Source: an uncultured bacterium (GTDB taxonomy: Bacteria > Bacillota > Negativicutes > Veillonellales > Veillonellaceae). From it: 37,007 nucleotides of DNA. A program made the position numbers and the translations under genes. Positions 25,657 through 32,814 of the stretch are shown here, in pieces. Numbering within the stretch: the stretch's first letter is position 1; every line of letters starts with the position of its first letter. Under the pieces are notes generated by a model, which made no database searches, was not told where the DNA came from, and worked only from the letters and a program-made list of their open reading frames with translations. The stretch is taken from assembly GCA_905214495.1 (NCBI GenBank), contig CAJMLW010000016.1:1-37007 (forward strand), in the 5' to 3' direction.

Positions 25657-26778
25657 CTAATCACCCCATACTTCGTGTGCTATTTCTTTAACTAATGCTA
25701 ATTTGGCCCATTGTTCTTCTTCGGTTAATTGATTGCCGATTTCGCAGGATGCAAATCCGCATTGAGGGGATAGGCAAAGTCTTTCGAGAGGAATGTATTT
25801 CGTAGCTTCCTTAATGCGAGCCTTAATCACTTCTTTATCTTCTAGTTGTGGATGTTTTGTTGTAATGAGGCCTAATACGACCTTTTTATTAGATGATACT
25901 TCACGCAATGGTTCAAAGCCACCGGACCGTTCATCGTCGAATTCTAAGTAATATGCATCTACGTTTTCTTTGGCAAATAGAATTGGTGCCACTGGTTCAT
26001 AGCCGCCACTAGCAGCCCAAGTAGAGTTGTAATTACCGCGACATACATGTGTTGTAAAAGCTAGATCCTGAGGACGACCTTCAAGAGCCAAGTTATTTAC
26101 GCGTAAGTATTTTGCTGTTTCTCCTTCGATGGTTACACTTTTATCTTTTTGACGGCCAGTCCAATAGCCATGGTCGCAGCACATACCCCATGTACAATCA
26201 TCAAATTGAATGTTGCGACAACCTGCATCATATAAATCTCTTATAACTTGACGATAGGCTGCTGCAATATCTTGGATTAACTCCTCTAAATCTGGGTAGA
26301 AGGAACGTGTTACAGTACCATTATCTTCTCGGAATAATTCTGCTAAGAATTGAGATGGGGCAGGGATGGTTTGACGAGCTATTGTATGTTCATCTTCGAA
26401 TTGTTTTACGAATTTAAAATGTTCTACGAATGGGTGATTAGTACCTGTAATTTTACCTGTAAGTGCAAGAGAACCTGGTGCTGTTTCTTGGCCGTGGAAT
26501 TTGTAGCCATGTTCAAGTTCAATTTCTTTTACACCATTGAATCCCCACATGAAATCCAAATGCCAATATGCGCGGCGGAACTCGCCATCTGTAATCACAG
26601 GTAGACCTGCTGCTTTTTGTTTTTTGATAAGGTCTGTAATAAGGCGATCTTCGACGGCTGTTAAATCTTCATGACTGATTTTGCCGTCTGTGAAAGCTTG
26701 ACGTGCCTCTTTTAATTCTGCTGGGCGTAGGAATGAACCTACAATATCAAAATGAAATGGTGCTAAATTGTTAGACAT
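25657..26778 (-). CDS. MetE C-terminal-like methyltransferase (YxjG/YxjH type)
   Basis: A 373-residue cobalamin-independent methionine-synthase-like protein holding only the C-terminal catalytic barrel. Zinc ligands are visible: His and Cys in TTHVCRGNY (near residue 243), Glu in YYLEFDDERSG, and Cys in LSPQCGFASC. It starts DIVGSFLRPAELKEAR, typical of the YxjG/YxjH group. These probably make methionine from homocysteine with a methyl donor other than polyglutamyl-folate, but the donor is not established. The ATG at 26778 follows AGGAGG. It is first in a two-gene operon with msrAB, tying methionine synthesis to methionine repair. A perfect dyad lies over its putative -10 and ribosome site. 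Confidence 0.88.
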   Translation of the reverse strand: MSNNLAPFHFDIVGSFLRPAELKEARQAFTDGKISHEDLTAVEDRLITDLIKKQKAAGLPVITDGEFRRAYWHLDFMWGFNGVKEIELEHGYKFHGQETAPGSLALTGKITGTNHPFVEHFKFVKQFEDEHTIARQTIPAPSQFLAELFREDNGTVTRSFYPDLEELIQDIAAAYRQVIRDLYDAGCRNIQFDDCTWGMCCDHGYWTGRQKDKSVTIEGETAKYLRVNNLALEGRPQDLAFTTHVCRGNYNSTWAASGGYEPVAPILFAKENVDAYYLEFDDERSGGFEPLREVSSNKKVVLGLITTKHPQLEDKEVIKARIKEATKYIPLERLCLSPQCGFASCEIGNQLTEEEQWAKLALVKEIAHEVWGD

Positions 26779-26789
26779 AATAAGACCTC

Positions 26790-26834
26790 CTATAATAAAC
26801 GGTATAACCGATAATTTCGATAGGTTTATTATAG
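26790..26834 (-). promoter_or_regulatory. Perfect 11-bp dyad over metE-like promoter and Shine-Dalgarno
   Basis: CTATAATAAAC (26790-26800) and GTTTATTATAG (26824-26834) are exact inverted repeats 23 bases apart. On the minus strand the upstream arm contains TATAAT (26833-26828), a possible -10, and the downstream arm overlaps the first bases of AGGAGG. This is a candidate operator, or an RNA hairpin if transcription starts upstream. Confidence 0.5.
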
Positions 26835-26926
26835 CTAAGTCTAACTATATTTAAAAATATCTATATGTTAATGTTTGGTATAGATTAGAGTTATGGAGTC
26901 GTTCATATAATAGGGTATTAGTTATA

Positions 26927-26959
26927 AAGAAAAGTACACCCTTGTGTGGAGGGTGTACT
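26927..26959 (-). terminator. Terminator after the lysR gene
   Basis: A 9-bp perfect stem (26933-26941 with 26951-26959), a 9-base loop and, on the minus strand, a T-rich tail. It separates the LysR gene from the MetE-like operon on the same strand. Confidence 0.75.
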
Positions 26960-26998
26960 AATATAGTTTGTTAGTCCTATTTTCGTAGAACAAAATAT

Positions 26999-27934
26999 TT
27001 ATTTTTCGGTGGGCAATTGAATATGTTTGCCATAATTGTTTACATATTGCTCTAAGGCATTAATATATCCTTGTCCTAAACGACTGCGCTGCATTTTATT
27101 GTTAGTAATGTAGCCGATATGCATGATGCCTTCTTCTGCTAGGGGCACGGAGATGATACTTTCACCATTGAACTCCTTATCGATAACACCGCTTGATACA
27201 GTATAACCATTGAGGCCGATTAATAGACTAAAGAGGGAGGCCCTATCGCGAACGCGTATATGTTTTGGACGCACAACAGTACTAAAAATTTCTTCGGAAA
27301 AATAGAACGAATTATGGTCGCCTTGTTCAAATGATACATAAGGATATGGTTCCAATTCATTCATAGAGACCACTTTTTTAGTAGCTAATGGATGTTGTTT
27401 GCCAATAAAAATATGAGGGCTAGCCGTGAATAGCTCTGTAAAGGTTAATTCATTGGTATGAATCAATTTTTCTAGAACAGGGCGATTAAAATCATTGTAA
27501 TATAAAAGACCGATTTCGCTTTTCATATGTGCTACGTCATCAATGATTTCATAGGTTTGTGTTTCCCGTAACGAGAAATCATAAGAGTCTACATCGCTTT
27601 GATTGATAAGATCGATGAAAGCATTTACAGCAAAGGAGTAATGTTGTGTAGATACGGAAAATTGTTTTTTTCCGCCTTTATTACTCTTGTACTGTTCTTC
27701 TAGTAGTGTAGCCTGTTCTAATACTTGGCGCGCATACCCTAAAAAACGTTCACCCTCCTTAGATACGGTAATACCTTTATTGGTTCGATCAAAGATAGTA
27801 ATGCCCATTTCCTTTTCTAATTCTTTTATGGCTTTCGTCAAGCTTGGCTGAGATACGAATAAACGTTTTGCAGCCTCGCTAATACTGCCAATATTGGCAA
27901 TTGTCGTTACATATCGCAATTGTTGTAATGTCAC
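26999..27934 (-). CDS. LysR family transcriptional regulator
   Basis: A 311-residue regulator. The N-terminal winged helix (residues 1-62) is LysR-like: LRYVTTIANIGSISEAAKRL, then SQPSLTKAIKELEKEMGITIF, then GITVSKEGERFLGYARQVLEQ. The rest is a substrate-binding-like effector domain. The start is GTG at 27934, with AAGGAG 7 bases upstream. It is read in the same direction as the MetE-like/msrAB operon just downstream, but a terminator separates them, so it is a likely but unproven regulator of that operon. The effector is unknown. Confidence 0.9.
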   Translation of the reverse strand: MTLQQLRYVTTIANIGSISEAAKRLFVSQPSLTKAIKELEKEMGITIFDRTNKGITVSKEGERFLGYARQVLEQATLLEEQYKSNKGGKKQFSVSTQHYSFAVNAFIDLINQSDVDSYDFSLRETQTYEIIDDVAHMKSEIGLLYYNDFNRPVLEKLIHTNELTFTELFTASPHIFIGKQHPLATKKVVSMNELEPYPYVSFEQGDHNSFYFSEEIFSTVVRPKHIRVRDRASLFSLLIGLNGYTVSSGVIDKEFNGESIISVPLAEEGIMHIGYITNNKMQRSRLGQGYINALEQYVNNYGKHIQLPTEK

Positions 27935-28007
27935 AATTATCTCCTTATTTTACAGTTTTATATAATATTATACTAAACTATTACACCTATTTAAGCAATG
28001 CTATATA

Positions 28008-28016
28008 TGTTACAAT
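28008..28016 (+). promoter_or_regulatory. Extended -10 promoter of rnmV
   Basis: TGTTACAAT forms an extended -10; a second candidate, TATAAT, lies at 28019-28024. No convincing -35 is seen. The start codon is about 26 bases beyond the first box. Confidence 0.45.
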
Positions 28017-28041
28017 AATATAATAGATATAAGGAGGTCCT

Positions 28042-28572
28042 ATGTTAAAAGAGGTTATTGTAGTAGAAGGAAAATCGGATATACAACGTATACACCAAGC
28101 TATTGACGCTGATTGTATTGCTACGGAAGGATTTACCTTGCGCAAGGGCGTTATTGAACAGATTCGCGTAGCCTATGAGAAGCGGGGCATTATTATTCTT
28201 ACCGATCCAGATACGGCTGGTGAACGTATACGCCGCGTATTAACGAAGAAATTTCCTAATGCACAACATGCCTTTGTTCCTCGTGATGAGGCCTTTGCTA
28301 ATGATGATATTGGCATTGAACAAGCTTCACCAGAATCTATAATAAAGGCTTTATCTGTACTTCATACGGAATCATTGGTATCCAGTGAGGAATTTACGAT
28401 GGCAGATCTTGTACAACATGGCCTTTCTGGATTTTCTAATAGTGCTGATAAACGAGCTGTCGTTGGAGCTGCTTTGGGTATAGGATATGGAAATGGCAAA
28501 CAGTTTTTATATCGACTCAATCATTATGGCATCAGTCGTGATGAATATGAACAAGCCGTTTCAAGATGTTAA
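28042..28572 (+). CDS. rnmV: Ribonuclease M5
   Basis: A 176-residue TOPRIM nuclease that trims precursor 5S rRNA in Firmicutes. TOPRIM motifs: VIVVEGKSDIQ with the conserved Glu (residue 9) and IIILTDPDTAGERIRR with the DPD acids; FVPRDEAF follows. Length is typical. The start follows AAGGAGG. It is followed by rsmA after 57 bases with no terminator, the same pair as rnmV-ksgA in B. subtilis. A 5S gene, its likely substrate, ends at the left edge of the window. Confidence 0.95.
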   Translation: MLKEVIVVEGKSDIQRIHQAIDADCIATEGFTLRKGVIEQIRVAYEKRGIIILTDPDTAGERIRRVLTKKFPNAQHAFVPRDEAFANDDIGIEQASPESIIKALSVLHTESLVSSEEFTMADLVQHGLSGFSNSADKRAVVGAALGIGYGNGKQFLYRLNHYGISRDEYEQAVSRC

Positions 28573-28629
28573 TATACTTTCAACAAACATAGTATTAAAT
28601 TCGTAACAAAATTTAGAATAGGAGTATTC

Positions 28630-29484
28630 ATGATTGAATCTATCATTGCGAGTCCAGAAGTAGTTCATTATATCTGTAAACGTTTTGATATTAAAATGAG
28701 CAAAAAGTTGGGCCAGAATTTTCTGATTAAGCGTGGCATTGTTGATGAAATTGTAAAGGCTGCAGATTTACAAGAAGGAGAACCTGTTTTAGAAATTGGT
28801 CCTGGTATTGGCACGCTTACACAAGGCTTAGCACAAAGTGGTGCTAATGTAACGGCTATTGAGCTCGATACGCGTTTATTAGAGGTTTTAGATACGACAT
28901 TAGCTCAATATAGTAACGTGACTATTGTTCATGGGGATGTGTTGAAATTGGATGTGCCGTCCATTATGAATCATAAACCATTCAAGGTTGTTGCTAATTT
29001 GCCATATTACATTACAACGCCTATTATTATGTCTCTTTTAGAAAGTAGATTGCCTATAGAGCGCCTTGTTGTAATGGTACAAAAGGAAGTAGCTTTACGG
29101 ATGGTGGCAAAACCAGGTACAAAGGACTATGGTGCATTATCGGTAGCTGTTCAGTATTATACTAAGTCTGATATCGTACTAGATGTTCCGCCAAAATCTT
29201 TCTTGCCAGCACCTGCCGTAACGAGTTCTGTCATTCGCTGTGTGTTGCGTGATAAACCTCCTGTGGATGTGGTTGATGAGAAATTATTCTTCCGCGTTGT
29301 GAAAGCCGGTTTTGCGCAACGACGTAAAACATTTGCTAATACAATGAAGACGACGGGGCTTTCTAAAGATCGAATTGAAGAGCTTTTAGCAAAAGCCAAT
29401 ATCGATGGTCAACGAAGAGGGGAGACATTTACCCTCCAAGAATTTGCCAATGTAGCCAATGCGTGGGCGGCCTTCATTAAATAA
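28630..29484 (+). CDS. rsmA: 16S rRNA dimethyladenosine transferase RsmA (KsgA)
   Basis: A 284-residue SAM-dependent enzyme that dimethylates A1518 and A1519 of 16S rRNA late in 30S assembly. Signatures: KKLGQNFLIKRGIVDEIV, the SAM site VLEIGPGIGTLT, the NLPYYITTPI motif, and the C-terminal AGFAQRRKTFANTM. Length fits the family. The ATG follows AGGAGTATTC. A strong terminator follows at 29498. Confidence 0.96.
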   Translation: MIESIIASPEVVHYICKRFDIKMSKKLGQNFLIKRGIVDEIVKAADLQEGEPVLEIGPGIGTLTQGLAQSGANVTAIELDTRLLEVLDTTLAQYSNVTIVHGDVLKLDVPSIMNHKPFKVVANLPYYITTPIIMSLLESRLPIERLVVMVQKEVALRMVAKPGTKDYGALSVAVQYYTKSDIVLDVPPKSFLPAPAVTSSVIRCVLRDKPPVDVVDEKLFFRVVKAGFAQRRKTFANTMKTTGLSKDRIEELLAKANIDGQRRGETFTLQEFANVANAWAAFIK

Positions 29485-29497
29485 TATAATTAAAAGG

Positions 29498-29524
29498 TCC
29501 TAAGGATTATCCTTAGGATTTTTT
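29498..29524 (+). terminator. Terminator of rnmV-rsmA
   Basis: A 9-bp perfect stem (29498-29506 with 29510-29518), a 3-base loop TTA and six T. Confidence 0.9.
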
Positions 29525-29529
29525 GGCAT

Positions 29530-29554
29530 AAAAAAGGACCCGAATGGGTCCTTT
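29530..29554 (-). terminator. Terminator of the gltS-like gene
   Basis: On the minus strand a 9-bp perfect stem (29554-29546 with 29541-29533) with loop ATTC is followed by a T run. It lies 5 bases after the stop of the transporter gene and faces the rsmA terminator. Confidence 0.85.
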
Positions 29555-29558
29555 AGTG

Positions 29559-30806
29559 TTAGTATAGAATGCCAGCCATTGTTGTAATAATAAAGGCATT
29601 AGCGAAGTCGATTAAGAATGCACCTACCAAGGATACAACGAGCCATGCACGAGGGGATGGGCCGTGTTTACTTGCTAAGGATAACATATTAACCAATGCG
29701 TTTGGCGTAGCACCTAAGCCGAAACCGATAGCACCTGCACCGAGCATAACGGAATCGTAGTTGCGACCAAATAGGAAGTAAATGATGTATGCAAATATAC
29801 AGATAAGCGCCATTTGTGCAACTAAGATTGTAATAAGTGGTAATGCAAGGTCGATTAATTGTACAAGTTTCAAGCTGTTGATTGCCATTGTAACGAATAG
29901 GGACAATGCTACGTTAGATACAGCATCAAGGGCAGCATCGTTAATCTTGTAGGATTTTGTAAAGTCACCAAAGTTACGAATGATGGCTGCACAAATCATA
30001 GAGCCAATGTATGCAGGTAATGGAGTTAAGATAGATAAACCAGCACTTACGATGGTACCAATGCCAAGAGCAAGGCCTATCCACATACAAATCGTTAACA
30101 AATCTTGAGAGTTGAATTGCTTTCCGCCACTTTCAACGCGATCTTCGATGTAATCGATATTATCATCATCCATAGTTTCAGGGTTGTCATAAGGTGTTTT
30201 TACTTTATGCATTTTGATGATGCGTTCCCCTACTGGGGCACCTAAGATTGTACCTGCTACCATACCAAATGTAGCTGCTGCAACGGCTGCGGATGCAGTA
30301 CCTGGAATACCAAGTAATTGTTCATAGTATGGACCGAAGGCACCTGCCGTGCCAAGACCACCAATCATGGATACGGAACCGGCCATGATACCGATAATTG
30401 GTTCAATACCCAATGCTTTTGCAATGGCAATACCTGCAGTATTTTGAACCACAATCCACACGGCACAAGCAAGGAAGAAGAAGATAATGAAAATACCGCC
30501 TTTTTTCAATACCTTTAAGGAAGCCATCAATCCGATGGTGGTAAAAAAGGCAAGCATTAAGAAGGTTTGCAAGGAACCTTCAAATTTAATATCCAAGATA
30601 TGATAGTAAGAAAGAATTGCAGTTAAAAATGCAAATGGTAGAGCCCCTACAGCTGGTGCTGGCATACACATGCGTTGTAAAAACTTGGAATGTTTATTAA
30701 TCCAAGTACCTATGAATAAGGTAATTACAGCGAGGCCCACAGTTTGAATCATGGACAGGTTTAGTGTCCATACATCGTTGACTAACTTTAGGTCAATCAG
30801 TGGCAT
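29559..30806 (-). CDS. gltS: Sodium/glutamate symporter family protein (GltS)
   Basis: A 415-residue inner-membrane protein with about ten hydrophobic helices. Two related re-entrant motifs mark the ESS/GltS family: MIGGLGTAGAFGPYYE (about residue 150) and GFGLGATPNALVNMLS near the C-terminus. The family imports glutamate with Na+. A central hydrophilic loop, with DNPETMDDDNIDYIEDR, separates the halves. I chose ATG 30806, preceded by AAAGGAGTGA; the frame runs on to 31019 but those ~70 codons are AT-rich and cross the promoter. A Na+-coupled importer fits the two Na+ antiporters in this window. Substrate specificity is inferred from the family. Confidence 0.88.
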   Translation of the reverse strand: MPLIDLKLVNDVWTLNLSMIQTVGLAVITLFIGTWINKHSKFLQRMCMPAPAVGALPFAFLTAILSYYHILDIKFEGSLQTFLMLAFFTTIGLMASLKVLKKGGIFIIFFFLACAVWIVVQNTAGIAIAKALGIEPIIGIMAGSVSMIGGLGTAGAFGPYYEQLLGIPGTASAAVAAATFGMVAGTILGAPVGERIIKMHKVKTPYDNPETMDDDNIDYIEDRVESGGKQFNSQDLLTICMWIGLALGIGTIVSAGLSILTPLPAYIGSMICAAIIRNFGDFTKSYKINDAALDAVSNVALSLFVTMAINSLKLVQLIDLALPLITILVAQMALICIFAYIIYFLFGRNYDSVMLGAGAIGFGLGATPNALVNMLSLASKHGPSPRAWLVVSLVGAFLIDFANAFIITTMAGILY

Positions 30807-30844
30807 AAAATCACTCCTTTTAATAAATAAAAATAATTTATTAC

Positions 30845-30853
30845 ATTGTATCA
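30845..30853 (-). promoter_or_regulatory. Extended -10 promoter of the gltS-like gene
   Basis: On the minus strand TGATACAAT forms an extended -10 (TACAAT 30850-30845). No clear -35. An AT-only 7-bp stem (AATAAAT/ATTTATT) lies between it and the ribosome site. Confidence 0.45.
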
Positions 30854-30981
30854 TGAACAACCAATTAAATACTATAGAATTTATCATGTATACAAAATAT
30901 GTATAGATTATATATTCTACGTCTTCCTTATAAATTCCTCTAATGAGAATAGAAAAATTTTTGATTGTATAAATGTGAGAA

Positions 30982-31017
30982 TAAAATAGCGAAGGCTCGA
31001 TAGTAAGGACCTTCGCC
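30982..31017 (-). terminator. Terminator of prfC
   Basis: On the minus strand arms 31016-31010 and 30995-30989 pair over 7 GC-rich bp with a 14-base loop and a T-rich tail. It starts 26 bases after the prfC stop. Confidence 0.65.
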
Positions 31018-31042
31018 ATTTATATAGTGAACTAAGATTTAA

Positions 31043-32638
31043 TTAAATCTCATTATGTAGTTTTGGTGTTGTTAAGAAAGTAACATCAGGATTACGCTCT
31101 AGAACCCAACCCATTTGCCATTCGTTGGCGATGAGTACAACGGTGCGGTCACGGTTATCCTTTACGATCATTGCATTATCTAGACCTTTTAGTGTGGATG
31201 TATCTACGTCTCCGTCAATCCAACGAGCTACACTGTATGGCAATGTATGATTTAATAAATCGACACCGTATTCATTTTTTAGGCGGTATTCCAATACTTC
31301 AAATTGAAGCATACCGACAGCGCCAACTACGAAGGAGTCAAGAGCACCTGGTTGTTCAAAGATTTGAACAGCCCCTTCTTGGGCAAGTTGTGTCATGCCT
31401 TTTTGGAATTGTTTGCGTTTCATCGTATCTTTTGGAGATACACGAGCAAAGAATTCAGGCGGGAAGACAGGGAAGTCGCCAAATGTAACCTTGTGCTTTT
31501 GTGCACATAGTGTATCGCCTACACCCATTGTGCCGGCGTCGAAGACACCGATAATATCGCCAGGATACGCATCTTCTACAATGGTACGTTCTGTAGCCAA
31601 GAATTGTTGTGGTTGTGATAAGCGAATCGTCTTATTCGATTGGCGATGCAATACGGACATGCCCTTTTCAAATTTACCAGAGCAGATACGCATAAATACG
31701 ATGCGGTCGTGGTGATTAGGGTCCATATTGGCTTGAATTTTAAATACTAATGCCGAGAAGTCTTCGCTTGTAGGTTGTACAACCTCTTCGATTGCTTGAC
31801 GTGGCGCAGGGGATGGAGCGAGTTCTAAGAATTTTTCTAAGAATGGTTTTACCCCAAAATTTGTCATGGCGGAGCCGAAGAACATTGGTGTCAATTCGCC
31901 AGCGCGCACCTTATCAAAATTGAATGGGTCGCCTGCAACGTCTAATAATTCGATATCATCAAGCAATGCTTGATATACATCGTCACCTAATAATTCTTTC
32001 ATGCGAGGGTCAGTTAATGCACCTTTTTCAGAGGCTAACTTTTCTTGACCATGTGTTTCATCCTTAGCAAAGAGCTCGATCGTTTCATGTTCTCTATCGT
32101 ATACGCCCTTGTATTCACCGTTGATACCGATAGGCCAGTTCATAGGGCATGTACGGATGCCGAGAACGTTTTCGATTTCTTCCATCAAATCGAATGGATT
32201 ACGACCAAAATGGTCAATTTTATTTACGAATGTAAAAATCGGAATACCCCGTTCTTTAGAAACGGCAAATAGTTTTTTAGTTTGTGCTTCCACGCCTTTT
32301 GCTACGTCGATAAGCATGACTGCGCTATCGGCAGCCATTAATGTACGATAGGTATCTTCGGAGAAGTCCTGGTGACCAGGTGTATCGAGGATGTTTACGC
32401 GACATTCATCGTAGTCGAATTGTAATACGGAACTCGTTACAGAGATACCACGTTGCTTTTCGATTTCCATCCAGTCAGATACAGCGTGTTTTGCCGTTTT
32501 ACGAGATTTAACGGATCCCGCTAAGTGAATGGCACCACCGTATAAAAGTAATTTTTCTGTTAGTGTCGTTTTACCCGCATCCGGGTGAGATATGATAGCA
32601 AACGTACGACGACGTTGTACTTCTTCTAAAAATGTCAT
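31043..32638 (-). CDS. prfC: Peptide chain release factor 3
   Basis: A 531-residue translational GTPase that recycles RF1/RF2 after termination. G motifs: SHPDAGKTTLTEK (G1), QRGISVTSSV (G2), DTPGHQDFSEDTYR (G3) and FVNKIDHFGRNPFDLM (G4). Domain II and RF3-type domain III follow, with FARVSPKDTMKRKQF and GMLQFEVLEYRLKNEYGVD. Length is typical. The ATG at 32638 follows GAGGTGAATT. It is transcribed divergently from topB, with 176 bases between the start codons. Confidence 0.96.
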   Translation of the reverse strand: MTFLEEVQRRRTFAIISHPDAGKTTLTEKLLLYGGAIHLAGSVKSRKTAKHAVSDWMEIEKQRGISVTSSVLQFDYDECRVNILDTPGHQDFSEDTYRTLMAADSAVMLIDVAKGVEAQTKKLFAVSKERGIPIFTFVNKIDHFGRNPFDLMEEIENVLGIRTCPMNWPIGINGEYKGVYDREHETIELFAKDETHGQEKLASEKGALTDPRMKELLGDDVYQALLDDIELLDVAGDPFNFDKVRAGELTPMFFGSAMTNFGVKPFLEKFLELAPSPAPRQAIEEVVQPTSEDFSALVFKIQANMDPNHHDRIVFMRICSGKFEKGMSVLHRQSNKTIRLSQPQQFLATERTIVEDAYPGDIIGVFDAGTMGVGDTLCAQKHKVTFGDFPVFPPEFFARVSPKDTMKRKQFQKGMTQLAQEGAVQIFEQPGALDSFVVGAVGMLQFEVLEYRLKNEYGVDLLNHTLPYSVARWIDGDVDTSTLKGLDNAMIVKDNRDRTVVLIANEWQMGWVLERNPDVTFLTTPKLHNEI

Positions 32639-32661
32639 AATTCACCTCTGTTGTTTCGCTT

Positions 32662-32693
32662 GTGAAAGTTTAATTGTATTGTACAATTTTCAC
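32662..32693. repeat. Inverted repeat in the prfC-topB intergenic region
   Basis: GTGAAA (32662-32667) and TTTCAC (32688-32693) flank the perfect 10-bp palindrome ATTGTACAAT (32678-32687). The palindrome contains TACAAT on either strand, so it may be a -10 element for prfC rather than an operator. Confidence 0.4.
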
Positions 32694-32751
32694 ATCATTC
32701 ATATCTTTAAAATTATACATGATTTTGGTAGTTATGACCACTAAATTGTAG

Positions 32752-32757
32752 TATAAT
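32752..32757 (+). promoter_or_regulatory. Putative -10 of topB
   Basis: TATAAT at 32752-32757; no good -35. The leader that follows has a small stem GCGAC/GTCGC (32771-32775 with 32786-32790) before the Shine-Dalgarno. Confidence 0.4.
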
Positions 32758-32814
32758 GAGATTTCAAAGAGCGACTAAGGGGATTGTCGCCATATGTACG
32801 TTAAGGAGGGGACC

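Noticed and set aside
26779..26998. Possible SAM riboswitch or T-box leader before the MetE-like operon
   Set aside because: No S-box core, no T-box sequence and no terminator/antiterminator pair are seen; the only terminator belongs to the preceding lysR gene.
30807..31019. N-terminal extension of the gltS-like frame
   Set aside because: The extra ~70 codons are low-complexity, overlap the promoter and the prfC terminator, and lack a ribosome site; ATG 30806 has a strong one.
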